This document shows positions 22,609 to 30,363 of a DNA stretch of 36,266 nt, piece after piece. This DNA is from Planctomycetota bacterium (GTDB lineage: Bacteria; Planctomycetota; Planctomycetia; Pirellulales; UBA1268). Positions within the stretch are counted from its first letter, which is position 1, and each line of letters begins with the position of its first letter. The translations under genes and the position numbers were made by a program. The DNA is taken from assembly GCA_018970785.1 (NCBI GenBank), contig JAGWVR010000030.1, positions 1-36,266 of the forward strand, written 5' to 3'. The notes beneath the pieces are model-generated. The model did no database searches, had not been told where the DNA came from, and worked only from the letters and a program-made list of their open reading frames with translations.

Positions 22609-25428
22609 ATGGGATGCGTGGCGCGCGCGAACCGGAGGAGCATGGCTTGGAGTTGGGGGGTGGTGGCCACGCTTCTGGCACTGCCGGCGACGGCTGCCGA
22701 GCCGCCGTCGCTGGCCACGTCGCTGGCCCCCTGGTGGGAGTGCGTCAGCGCCGCACGCGATGCCTTCGCGATCTCGGGGACCGTCGTCCTCGACGCCCGC
22801 GGCGCGGCCAAGCAAAAGGCGACGCTCCGTCTGATGCGCTACGACGCCACGGCCTTCGACCTCGTCGTCGAGCATCCCGAATATGCCGCCACGATCCGCC
22901 GCCGGGCCGAGGGGGTGGCGCTCGCCCTCCCAAGGCACGGGGTCGTCCACCTCGGCGAGGGGGATTTGGTCGGCCCCGACCACCTCGCCCCGGGGGGGGC
23001 GGTGGCGCGGCTGGTGTCCCCCGACTCGGCCGCCGTGGCCGCGCTGCCGTTTCTTGCCCAGCCTGGTGCCGCCGGGGTGGCGGGGCTGGCGACGGGGGTC
23101 CTCGGGGTTCGCTACGACCCGGCCGCGGCCGCCTGGAAGCTCGACGACACCACGCTCGCCTTCCCGACCCCCGACACGCTCGCCCTGCGGGCCGGGGACG
23201 TCCACGTCGATCTCGTTCTCGCCCCCGCCGGCCAGGCGGCGGCGCTCACCGAGTGGCCTGGGCTGCGGGTCCACAGAGTCCCGCGCGGGGACATCGAGCG
23301 GCAACTGGCCCGGGGGGCCCGCCGCGCCCTGGAAATCCTCGCGCCAGGCCCGGCGCTCCTCGATCCGGCCGAGGAGGAGCGGAGCGTGCCCCACGGGCGG
23401 CTGGAGTGGATCGACGGGCAGCGGGTGGTGACGCTCCACGGCACACCCGAGGAAATCGGCCGCGCCCACGGGGAATTGCTCGCCGTCGAAGCGCACCGGT
23501 GCATCGACTCGGTGCTCCACGTCGTCGGGACGGTGGAGACGATCCGGACCGGGGAGTGGTTCCGCGACCGGCTCGCCGGGGCCGCCGCCCGCCTCGCCCC
23601 CCACATCCCCGAGCGCCACAAAGCCGAGACGAACGCCCTCGCCGCGGCCCTCGGCGTCGATGTGGAGCTGTTCGCCGTCGTCAACGTCTTTCCCGAGCTG
23701 TTTCACTGTTCCGGGTTTGCCGTCTCCGGCAGCGCCACGGCCGACGGCGTGCTCTACCACGGCCGGGTCCTCGACTACATGACCGAGATCGGCCTCCAGG
23801 ACGCGGCGGCGACGTTCGTCGTCGTCCCCACGGGGATGATCCCGTTCGTCAACGTCGGCTACGCCGGGTTCACCGGCAGCGTCAGCGGGATGAACGCCCG
23901 CTCGATCTCGCTCGGCGAGATGGGGGGCCGCGGCGAGGGGCAGTGGGACGGCGTGCCGATGGCGACGCTGATGCGCCGGGCGCTGGAGGAGTGCTCGACC
24001 CTCGACGAGGTCGTCGCCCTGTGGCGCGACAACCCGCGGACGTGCGAATACTACTACGTCTTCGCCGACGGCAAGAGCCGCCGGGCCGTCGGCGTGGCGG
24101 CGACCCCCGCCGAACTGCAGGTGGTCGGCGCGGGGGAGGCGCATCCGCTGCTCGGACCGGGAATCCCCGACACCGTCGTGCTCTCGGCGGGGGATCGGCT
24201 TTCATGCCTCCGCGGCCGGGTCGAGGAGGCCCACGGCAAGCTCGACGAAACCTCGGCTTTCCACCTCATGGACCGCCCGGTGGCGATGCGATCCAACCTC
24301 CACAACGTCCTCTTCGTGCCCGAGCAGCTCGTCCTCCATGTCGCCCACGCCGCCCACGGCAAGCCGGCGGCCGAGTGCCGCAGCGTGCGGCTCGATTTCG
24401 GCGCCCTGCTCGAGAAAGTGCCGGCGGAGGCCCGCGACGCGGCGGCGGCGGTCCGGGTGGCTCCCGGGGCGTGTTTTCCGGCCAGCGATTCGCTCGCCGC
24501 CGGCATCGATCCGCAGGCCGACGCTCGGGAGTGCCTCGACGGGCTGGTCTGGAAACCGGAGGCTTTCACCGTCGAGCTCGAGGAGCCGGGGAAGGGCCCA
24601 GGCGACCTCCTCGTCCGCTTCCCCTCCCCCAGGGCCGGCGGCGTGCCGTCGAACGACGCGGTCTGGATGGAGTGGTACCAGGCCCGTGACGCGGCCGGCG
24701 TGCCGAAGCGGGCGGCGGCCTGCATCGTGGTCCACGAGTCGGGAGGCGGCATGACCGTCGGCCGGCTCGTGTCCCGCAGTCTCGCCGCCCGGGGCGTCCA
24801 CGCCTTCATGGTCCAGCTGCCGTTTTACGGCCGCCGGCGCCCTGCCCAGTCGGGACTTGGCAGCGAGGCGGTCGTGCTGGCGGTCCGGCAGGCCGTCGCC
24901 GATGTCCGGCGGGCCCGCGACGCGGCCGCGGCACTGCCGCTGGTCGATCCCGGGCGGATCGCGCTGCAGGGAACGAGCCTGGGGGGCTTCGTGGCCGCCA
25001 CGACGGCGGGGCTCGACCGCGGTTTTCACCGCGTGTTCATCATGCTCGCCGGCGGCGACCTCGCCGGCGTCATCGAGCAGGGCAAGAAGGACGCGGCGAA
25101 GCTCCGTGAGGATCTGGCCCGCTCGGGGCTCGACCCGACGATGGTCCGCGACACGCTCTCCGCGATCGAGCCGCTGCGCCTGGCTCACCGCTACGACCGC
25201 GACAGCACGTGGATCTACTGCGGCCGGTTCGACGACGTCGTGCCTCCGGAGCACTCGCGGCGGCTGGCGGCGGCGGCAGGCCTGCCCCGCGACCGGCTGG
25301 TGGAGATGTACGCCAATCACTACTCCGGGATCGTGTTCCTGCCGCTGATCCTCGCCGAGGTACAAACCCGCATCGACGGCTCCCCAGATGCGACCCCCGA
25401 GGTGATGATTCCAGCGGTGGCACCCTAA
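22609..25428 (+). CDS. secreted fusion of a C45-type Ntn hydrolase and an alpha/beta hydrolase
   Basis: This 939-residue protein has a signal peptide (RRSMAWSWGVVATLLALPATAAE, residues 9-31) and an N-terminal domain of about 230 residues that I do not recognise. Residues 270-600 form a C45 / acyl-CoA:6-APA acyltransferase-like domain: TLHGTPEEIGRAHGELLAVEA, HCSGFAVSGSATADGVLYHGRVLDY (candidate nucleophile Cys367), then GYAGFTGSVSGMNARSISLGEMG. Residues 660-920 form an alpha/beta hydrolase: VVHESGGG (708-714) as oxyanion region, nucleophile Ser790 in GTSLGGF, Asp875 or Asp876 in GRFDDVVPPEHS, and His904 in NHYSG. ATG 22609 was chosen; ATG 22642 would give a shorter signal peptide. Substrates are unknown. 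Confidence 0.85.
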   Translation: MGCVARANRRSMAWSWGVVATLLALPATAAEPPSLATSLAPWWECVSAARDAFAISGTVVLDARGAAKQKATLRLMRYDATAFDLVVEHPEYAATIRRRAEGVALALPRHGVVHLGEGDLVGPDHLAPGGAVARLVSPDSAAVAALPFLAQPGAAGVAGLATGVLGVRYDPAAAAWKLDDTTLAFPTPDTLALRAGDVHVDLVLAPAGQAAALTEWPGLRVHRVPRGDIERQLARGARRALEILAPGPALLDPAEEERSVPHGRLEWIDGQRVVTLHGTPEEIGRAHGELLAVEAHRCIDSVLHVVGTVETIRTGEWFRDRLAGAAARLAPHIPERHKAETNALAAALGVDVELFAVVNVFPELFHCSGFAVSGSATADGVLYHGRVLDYMTEIGLQDAAATFVVVPTGMIPFVNVGYAGFTGSVSGMNARSISLGEMGGRGEGQWDGVPMATLMRRALEECSTLDEVVALWRDNPRTCEYYYVFADGKSRRAVGVAATPAELQVVGAGEAHPLLGPGIPDTVVLSAGDRLSCLRGRVEEAHGKLDETSAFHLMDRPVAMRSNLHNVLFVPEQLVLHVAHAAHGKPAAECRSVRLDFGALLEKVPAEARDAAAAVRVAPGACFPASDSLAAGIDPQADARECLDGLVWKPEAFTVELEEPGKGPGDLLVRFPSPRAGGVPSNDAVWMEWYQARDAAGVPKRAAACIVVHESGGGMTVGRLVSRSLAARGVHAFMVQLPFYGRRRPAQSGLGSEAVVLAVRQAVADVRRARDAAAALPLVDPGRIALQGTSLGGFVAATTAGLDRGFHRVFIMLAGGDLAGVIEQGKKDAAKLREDLARSGLDPTMVRDTLSAIEPLRLAHRYDRDSTWIYCGRFDDVVPPEHSRRLAAAAGLPRDRLVEMYANHYSGIVFLPLILAEVQTRIDGSPDATPEVMIPAVAP

Positions 25429-25493
25429 AAAACCGTTGAAAACAGGTAGAATGAGTTCTTTTGTTAGGAAACGATGAGTTTTTTGCCCAACTG

Positions 25494-25521
25494 TTGACCG
25501 AGTCGGGCGATTTTGTATTCT
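25494..25521 (+). promoter_or_regulatory. sigma-70-like promoter of the small secreted protein gene
   Basis: TTGACC (25494-25499) and TATTCT (25516-25521) are 16 bases apart and match the consensus at five and four of six positions. The local sequence is clearly AT-richer than its surroundings. If used, transcription starts near 25528 and leaves a leader of about 255 bases. Confidence 0.55.
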
Positions 25522-25527
25522 CCCGTG

Positions 25528-25783
25528 GTCCGCAAGTTCTCTCTTTCCCAGGAACCGCTACTGCAAGCATCGGTCATCGTCGCCGAAGGTCGCGTATTCG
25601 CGTCCGCTTGCAGTGTCTTTTGGTTCCTCGGTCTTCCGTGTTTCGGCCATATGCCTGGCTGTTTCCGGTAGGCGTTCGGGTTGGGTTTTCCCGGCCCCGG
25701 GTTCCGCTGATTCTTCTTGCGGAGGGTGCGTGGCCCCGGTGCGATTCCCGGTGCCTGTGGGGCCAAACCACAAAGGTTTTCCG
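25528..25783 (+). promoter_or_regulatory. long structured leader of the small secreted protein gene
   Basis: This predicted 5' UTR can form several hairpins: ACTGCAAGC (25560-25568) with GCTTGCAGT (25606-25614) enclosing CGCG-TATT-CGCG, CCCGG/CCGGG (25690-25701), TCCGC/GCGGA (25703-25723) and TGGCCCC/GGGGCCA (25731-25765). The last one ends 18 bases before the ATG, near an AAGG ribosome site. It could be a cis-acting regulator; I could not match it to a known riboswitch class. Confidence 0.4.
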
Positions 25784-26329
25784 ATGCGCTCCCTCCTCAC
25801 GTTCGGGAAGACTCTGGTGTCCTGCCTGCTGGCTGCGAGCCTGACTGCCGCCCTTTCGCAGGGCGAGACGATCACCTGGATCGATCCCCCCGAGACCCGT
25901 TCGATCGGCGTGGCCGAAGCCTCCGGGGCCAAGTCGCTCGATGTCGATCATGCGACCGTGACGCGCGGTTCGTTGGCCGTGCTGTCCGACCCCGCGCCGA
26001 CGCCGATCGCCCAACCGGTCGTGGCGGCACCTGTGAAGATCGAACTCCCGTTGGCGGTCAAGACGGCGATCACCGCGACGGAAACAGCTTCCAAGAAGAC
26101 GGAGTTCGGCGCGCCGCTGCCGTGGATGGCGATGAACTCGCGGCCTGCGAAGACGGGAATCGACCCGTACCCGAGCTGGGGCGGTGCCGCGCTGGTGGTC
26201 GACGACATCACCACCCTGCCGACCGAGGACGCCAATTCGGAGGCCTACTCGGTGGGCTACCAGTCGGCCGCTCTGGGGCTGAGCCGCAAGGGGTTCGCCA
26301 TGGTCGGCAGCCGGTTCCTGACTCCGTGA
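25784..26329 (+). CDS. small secreted protein of unknown function
   Basis: The 181-residue protein has a clear signal peptide (KTLVSCLLAASLTAALSQG, cleaved near residue 27). The mature part is rich in Ala, Thr, Pro and Val with no cysteine after the signal and no recognised domain. It contains a proline-rich stretch, SDPAPTPIAQPVVAAPVKI, and the later AALVVDDITTLPTEDANSE and YSVGYQSAALGLSRKGFAMVG. No PEP-CTERM tail or lipobox is present. It stands alone behind a long AT-rich promoter region and structured leader, and is followed by a strong hairpin terminator 229 bases downstream. I do not recognise the gene; a structural or envelope role is only a guess. Confidence 0.7.
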   Translation: MRSLLTFGKTLVSCLLAASLTAALSQGETITWIDPPETRSIGVAEASGAKSLDVDHATVTRGSLAVLSDPAPTPIAQPVVAAPVKIELPLAVKTAITATETASKKTEFGAPLPWMAMNSRPAKTGIDPYPSWGGAALVVDDITTLPTEDANSEAYSVGYQSAALGLSRKGFAMVGSRFLTP

Positions 26330-26557
26330 GCGTCCGGACCGCTGCGCGCCGCCGTCGATGATCGGCTGGCCGGCATCGCACCGCGCCCGGTCGAAAGTCT
26401 CCACGGTGCCGATGGCCCCGGTGTACCGTCCCGGCCAGCCTCCGGGAGGAAGCGAATCTCGAAACTGCACACGCCGATGGTCCCCATGCCGTCCGCCGCC
26501 CCGGTGGGCGGGTGACCTGAGGAGAGTCACGACGACGGATTGGGGGTATCGTGGAAT
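26330..26557. other. intergenic region
   Basis: About 230 bases follow the small secreted protein gene. Short open frames exist on both strands, but none has a recognisable motif or good ribosome site. Apart from the terminator at its end I see nothing in it. Confidence 0.4.
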
Positions 26558-26589
26558 GGGCCCCGGCGGGCATACGCCGGGGCCCGTTT
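26558..26589 (+). terminator. intrinsic terminator upstream of hisI
   Basis: GGGCCCCGGCG (26558-26568) and CGCCGGGGCCC (26575-26585) pair perfectly over 11 bp around GGCATA and are followed by GTTTC. It probably ends the transcript of the small secreted protein gene. Confidence 0.7.
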
Positions 26590-26650
26590 CGTTGCAGGGT
26601 TGGCCGTGGCGGCCAATGGAAGTGAGTGGACGACGGGGCGGAGGTGTCAG

Positions 26651-27133
26651 GTGCACGACGACGGACGACTGTTCGCGACGCGGGTGAGTGTCGAGCAGGT
26701 GGAGGAGGGGGTGGAGTTGGCCCCCAAGTTCGACGACCAGGGGCTGATTCCCTGCGTCACGACCGACCATCGCAGCGGGGAGCTGCTGATGGTGGCGGTG
26801 ATGAACCGCGAGGCGCTGTCGCGGTCGATCGAGAGCGGCGAAGCCTGGTACTACAGCCGGAGCCGCAAGCAGCTGTGGCACAAGGGGGCCACCAGCGGCC
26901 TCGTCCAGCGGATCGTCGAGATGCGGATCGACGACGACCAGGACTGCGTCTGGCTGCGGGTCGAGGTGGCCGGCGGGGCGAGCTGCCACGTCGGCTACCG
27001 GTCGTGCTTTTACCGGCGCGTCCCGGTCGGCAGCGAACGCTCCGCGGGCACGGCGCTGGAGTTCACCGAAGCCGGGAAGGTCTTCGACCCCCGGGCGGTC
27101 TACGGCGACGCCCCCAACCCGACGCAGCTGTAG
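26651..27133 (+). CDS. hisI: phosphoribosyl-AMP cyclohydrolase
   Basis: The 160-residue protein performs the third step of histidine synthesis, opening the adenine ring of phosphoribosyl-AMP. It has [50 protein letters not shown] (48-83, with the invariant W-x-KG-x-TSG) and [12 protein letters not shown] (111-122) with the two late zinc-type cysteines. The metal motif usually written D-C-D-x-D reads DDDQD (94-98). GTG 26651 was chosen because GGAGGTG ends four bases upstream; the open frame extends further 5'. Other his genes are not in the window. The fused HisE domain found in many bacteria is absent, so this is a monofunctional HisI. Confidence 0.95.
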   Translation: MHDDGRLFATRVSVEQVEEGVELAPKFDDQGLIPCVTTDHRSGELLMVAVMNREALSRSIESGEAWYYSRSRKQLWHKGATSGLVQRIVEMRIDDDQDCVWLRVEVAGGASCHVGYRSCFYRRVPVGSERSAGTALEFTEAGKVFDPRAVYGDAPNPTQL

Positions 27134-27400
27134 GCCGGCGTGGGGGCGGGCACCGCCCCCGTCTGCGTCCGCAGCCGGCCGCGTATCGAAACCGGCATCG
27201 GGCAGAACCTGATGCCTTGGCGCGCCGGCCCGCGGATTGCTCGGCACCCGGTTCGTTCTGTCGCCGAAGGCGGGTGTCGAGGAACAGGCGTGGGATATTC
27301 GGGAACGCCTCCGCTGACCGCCCAGCGCGAGGTTCGGCTGGGCTGCGTTGCGCGGCCTCGATGCCCCCCAGAACCCCTCTGGGGTGGCAAAAACAGGCAA
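27134..27400. other. intergenic region after hisI
   Basis: A GGGGGCGG-GCA-CCGCCCCC hairpin (27142-27160) directly follows hisI and may be its terminator. CCCCAGA/TCTGGGG (27366-27384) is a further 7-bp hairpin. Otherwise about 200 bases hold no convincing gene. Confidence 0.4.
27142..27160 (+). terminator. hairpin after hisI
   Basis: GGGGGCGG (27142-27149) pairs with CCGCCCCC (27153-27160) around a three-base loop, 8 bases after the hisI stop. A run of T is lacking, so it is a probable rather than certain terminator. Confidence 0.45.
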
Positions 27401-27457
27401 TCACCAATCTGGTGAGCCTCACCAAAGTGAGGAGCCCTGGGCTCACCAAAATGGTGA
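27401..27457 (+). promoter_or_regulatory. dyad cluster, candidate enhancer (UAS) for the sigma-54 promoter
   Basis: Two 15-bp dyads of the same type, TCACCA-ATC-TGGTGA (27401-27415) and TCACCA-AAA-TGGTGA (27443-27457), have centres 42 bases apart, which is four helical turns. A related dyad, CCTCAC-CAAA-GTGAGG, lies between them (27417-27432). They sit about 125-180 bases upstream of the sigma-54 element, the usual distance for binding sites of sigma-54 activators. The activator is not encoded here. Confidence 0.55.
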
Positions 27458-27579
27458 CTCGGGTTCGCCGAGGAGCCCTTTTCGGGTCCGGTATCGGACT
27501 GGAAAGGATTTCGCAAGTTCTTTCTGTAATTGCGTTTACGAAAAAATTCCCGGTCATTTTTGAGGCCTGATTTTGGTTT

Positions 27580-27595
27580 TGGCACGGTCTCTGCA
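27580..27595 (+). promoter_or_regulatory. sigma-54 (-24/-12) promoter of the PEP-CTERM gene
   Basis: TGGCACG-GTCT-CTGCA matches the RpoN consensus TGGCACG-N4-TTGC(A/T) at every position except the first T of TTGC. The essential GG and GC are correctly 10 bases apart. The predicted start is near 27606, leaving a leader of about 65 bases before ATG 27673. The surroundings are AT-rich compared with the genome average. Confidence 0.75.
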
Positions 27596-27672
27596 TTGGA
27601 AAGGGGCGTCAGCAAGTCGGTTGGAACTCAACACCCGTCTTCACCATCGCCCCGTCTGTCAAGGACCGTCCC

Positions 27673-28821
27673 ATGCGCGTCTCGCTCGCCACCATGCCCT
27701 CCCGTCGCATTTGCCACCTGGCTGCCGTCGCCTTGGCGATGAGCGCCCTGCCGTGCGCCGCGGCGACCGTCACCTGGAACGGAAACGGCGCCAACAACAA
27801 CTGGAGTACCGGTGCCAACTGGGTCGGAGGCACCGCTCCCGCCGGGACGGGGGCTGGCGACACGCTGATCTTCGGGAGCGGAACCAACCGCCCGACGACG
27901 ATCAACACCCTCAACGACTTCCGAATTTCGTCGACGTCGGCGGCCGCGGCGTTGCGGTTCACCTCGACGGCGAATTACGCCCTCAGCGGTTCGTCGGTCG
28001 TGCTGGCCGGCAATGTCTCGCAGACTGCCGCCTCGTCGGTCACGATCGCCAACGACATCAAGATGGCCGGCAGCCGGACGTTCGCACTGTCAAACGCCTC
28101 CGGGACGATCGCCGCGTCAGGCGTGATTTCCGAGCAGGGGGGAACGGCTGGCCTCACCAAATCGGGTCCCGGCACGTTGATCCTCAACGCCAACAACACC
28201 TACACCGGCGACACGCTCGTGAGCGGTGGCATGCTGATGGTCAACGGAACGAACGCAGCCACGTCCGTGTCGGTCAGCAGCGGAGCGACGCTCCGCGGCG
28301 TCGGCCGGGTCGGCAATGTGCTCGTCGAGGGCTTGGTGCAGTCCGGTACCAACGGCGGCAGCGGCATCCTCACCACCGGACCGTTGACCCTGGCGGATAC
28401 CGCCCAGTCGATGTTCACGATCTCGGGCACGACGCAGGGGACGACCTACAACGCGATCAAATCGAACGGGAATGTCGACTTCGGACTGTCGACGCTCGTC
28501 CTCAGCCTCCCCGGCAGCACCAAGCTCCCGAACTACTCCTCCTACAAGCTGTTCGACGCCGCGTCCTACTCCGGCAACGTCGGCAGCATCCCGAATGTCA
28601 GCTACCTCGGCGAGGACCTGACCTTCGAGGACAAGGGCGACCGGTGGGAGGCCTACAATGCGAAGATCGAGCAGCTCGTGTCGTTCTACCCCGGCAACGG
28701 CACGCTGACGGTGGTGCCGGAGCCGTCTTCGATCGTGCTGGCGACGATGGCCGGCGGTGTGGCCGGTGTCGTCGGGATCCGCCGTCGACGGAACGCCCAG
28801 TCCAAGGTGGCCAACGGGTGA
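27673..28821 (+). CDS. PEP-CTERM surface protein with autotransporter-associated beta-strand repeat
   Basis: The 382-residue protein has a signal peptide (ICHLAAVALAMSALPCAAA, cleaved near residue 31), then ATVTWNGNGANNNWSTGANWVGG, the usual opening of autotransporter-associated beta-helix proteins. Residues 160-192 (GLTKSGPGTLILNANNTYTG, then DTLVSGGMLMVNG) are a textbook PATR repeat, and the region 30-330 is Ser/Thr/Asn/Gly-rich as expected for a beta-helix. The C-terminus is a PEP-CTERM signal: VPEP at 348-351, a hydrophobic helix SSIVLATMAGGVAGVVG, and RRRRNAQ. An exosortase would cleave it and place it on the surface. No exosortase is in the window. Start is ATG 27673. Sigma-54 control is predicted. 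Confidence 0.92.
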   Translation: MRVSLATMPSRRICHLAAVALAMSALPCAAATVTWNGNGANNNWSTGANWVGGTAPAGTGAGDTLIFGSGTNRPTTINTLNDFRISSTSAAAALRFTSTANYALSGSSVVLAGNVSQTAASSVTIANDIKMAGSRTFALSNASGTIAASGVISEQGGTAGLTKSGPGTLILNANNTYTGDTLVSGGMLMVNGTNAATSVSVSSGATLRGVGRVGNVLVEGLVQSGTNGGSGILTTGPLTLADTAQSMFTISGTTQGTTYNAIKSNGNVDFGLSTLVLSLPGSTKLPNYSSYKLFDAASYSGNVGSIPNVSYLGEDLTFEDKGDRWEAYNAKIEQLVSFYPGNGTLTVVPEPSSIVLATMAGGVAGVVGIRRRRNAQSKVANG

Positions 28822-28887
28822 TCGAGACGTCCCGACCGGCTTGCTGACACCTGCAGGACGGGACGAACACGACGATGGCCACGGCTG

Positions 28888-28920
28888 CGGCCGGCCCCGA
28901 AAGGGCCGGCCGTCGTCGTT
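28888..28920 (+). terminator. terminator-like hairpin after the PEP-CTERM gene
   Basis: CGGCCGGCCC (28888-28897) pairs with GGGCCGGCCG (28903-28912) around CGAAA. An additional outer pairing, ACGACGA (28869-28875) with TCGTCGT (28913-28919), can extend it. A short T-rich end follows. Confidence 0.6.
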
Positions 28921-29031
28921 TGGCGACGACTCGGGATCGGCTCCGCCGCCGGTCGGCCCGGTCGCTGCCGCGGCTGTAGACTTGAGCAGGGGTCCCTGTC
29001 CGGCGTTGCTCCCGCTTCACGGTCGACCGGC

Positions 29032-30327
29032 ATGACGATCCGCGCGATTCCGCCGCCTTTCGTCCCGCGGGCAGCGCGAGCGTCTGCTCCGGGCCGTGGC
29101 GTCGCCGGCACGGCCGCGGCGCGGTGGGCGACGGCGCTGCTGCTGTGGTTCGTGGCGTTCGTCCCCCCGCCGGCGGTCGCCGACGGCGTCGATGTGGTCA
29201 CCATCGCCAAGCACGGGGCGATCCGCGGCCGGATCGTCCGGCGCGAGTCCGACGGCACGCTCACGCTCGTCGTCCGCCGCGCGTGGCTGGCCGAGGCGGC
29301 ACCGGCGCTCGAGCGCGAGGCGGCCCGCGACGACCGGGTCAACGCCCTGGCGGCCCGCGAGGATGTCCGCCGGCGGATCGAGGCGACGCTCGCCACCCTC
29401 CCCGAAGGCGACAAACGGCGGACGTTCCTCGAGACGGAGTCGGCCCGGATCGAGCGGCTCCTCGCCGACCCGGCCAAGGACCCCGCCGCACGGGCGCCGT
29501 TCACCTGGCTGCGCCTGCCGGCCAAGAGCGTGAAGCGCGAGCAGGCGACCGATCCCGCCGCTCGGCGCATCGTCGGCTGGGCATGGGCGGAGGGACTCGA
29601 CGGCGCCGAGACGCGCCCGGCCGAGAGGCTGCGGCGCGATCTGGTGGCGCTGGGCATCGATCCCGCGGCCGAGCCGCCCGCGCTTGCCGACCGGCTCCCG
29701 CCCCTGCCGCAGGACGACCGCACCTGGCAGGCGCGCCTGGCGCTACTCGCCGACGCCCTCGACGGTCCGGTGACGTTCCAGGGGGTCGGCGACGTGCAGG
29801 TGCGGCGCGACCAGGCCGCCGATGCCGCCACGATCCTCCCGCTCCTCCAGGAGACGCTCGGCGGAAGCCTCGAGAGTCTCCTCGGGGGTCTCGGGGGGGC
29901 CCGCCCGGCCGCCGATCCGTGGCGCTGGGTCGCCAGCGCCCGCGGCCAGGCGGATGCCGCCGGGAGGTTCCGCGCCACCCGGCTGAACCTCGACCCGCAG
30001 GCGCGGCGCGTGACGATCGAATCGGTGTTCCAGGTGCGCCTGTCCGACGGCGCCTGGGAGACGGTCTGGTTCCAGCGCCGCGAAGCCGACGGCACGCGCC
30101 CCCGGCCGCAGGCCGGCGACCGGCTCCGCGCCGACCCGCGGATCGCGACGGCGCTCGACGCGATCCGGGCCGTCGGCCTGGTCGACGAGCGCCAGATCGA
30201 GGGGGCGCTGGCCACCGGCGCCGCCACGCTCGAGGCGCTCGCCGCCACCGACGGCGCGTTCGCCGAGTTCCGCTCGCTCCATGCCCGTGCGCTCGACGGC
30301 CCGCCGCTGTGGTGGGACGGCCGCTGA
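29032..30327 (+). CDS. secreted or membrane-anchored protein of unknown function
   Basis: The 431-residue protein has an N-terminal basic stretch and one hydrophobic segment (ATALLLWFVAFVPPPAVADG, about 33-52), consistent with an uncleaved or cleaved signal sequence. Next comes VVTIAKHGAIRGRIVRRESDGTLTLVVRRAWL, a beta-rich segment reminiscent of small SH3-like barrels, and a charged helical region up to residue 170. The C-terminal 250 residues contain WRWVASARGQADAAGRFRATR and VTIESVFQVRLSDGAWETVWFQRR, but no domain that I recognise. The ATG at 29032 was chosen. It is followed 36 bases later by the TIM-barrel gene in the same direction, so the two are probably in one operon. The function is unknown. 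Confidence 0.75.
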   Translation: MTIRAIPPPFVPRAARASAPGRGVAGTAAARWATALLLWFVAFVPPPAVADGVDVVTIAKHGAIRGRIVRRESDGTLTLVVRRAWLAEAAPALEREAARDDRVNALAAREDVRRRIEATLATLPEGDKRRTFLETESARIERLLADPAKDPAARAPFTWLRLPAKSVKREQATDPAARRIVGWAWAEGLDGAETRPAERLRRDLVALGIDPAAEPPALADRLPPLPQDDRTWQARLALLADALDGPVTFQGVGDVQVRRDQAADAATILPLLQETLGGSLESLLGGLGGARPAADPWRWVASARGQADAAGRFRATRLNLDPQARRVTIESVFQVRLSDGAWETVWFQRREADGTRPRPQAGDRLRADPRIATALDAIRAVGLVDERQIEGALATGAATLEALAATDGAFAEFRSLHARALDGPPLWWDGR

Positions 30328-30363
30328 CGGGCCGACCGTGTGTCCGCTTCCGGAGTCCCTGCC

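Noticed and set aside
22287-24689. 800-codon plus-strand frame overlapping the fusion gene
   Set aside because: Out of frame with the clear hydrolase domains and made of arginine/glycine/proline repeats without motifs.
25731-25765. Resemblance of the GGTGCGATTCC segment to a cobalamin riboswitch
   Set aside because: Only a short stretch is similar. The conserved B12 box and the ordered helices are lacking, so it is described only as a hairpin in a structured leader.
26257-26487. Minus-strand frame that faintly resembles part of an exported protein
   Set aside because: No start context and similarity is too weak to name a family; left as intergenic.
28960-28995. Possible second sigma-54 element before the gene at 29032
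   Set aside because: GG and GC are spaced correctly, but three of the remaining consensus positions differ and the GC-rich sequence makes a chance match likely.
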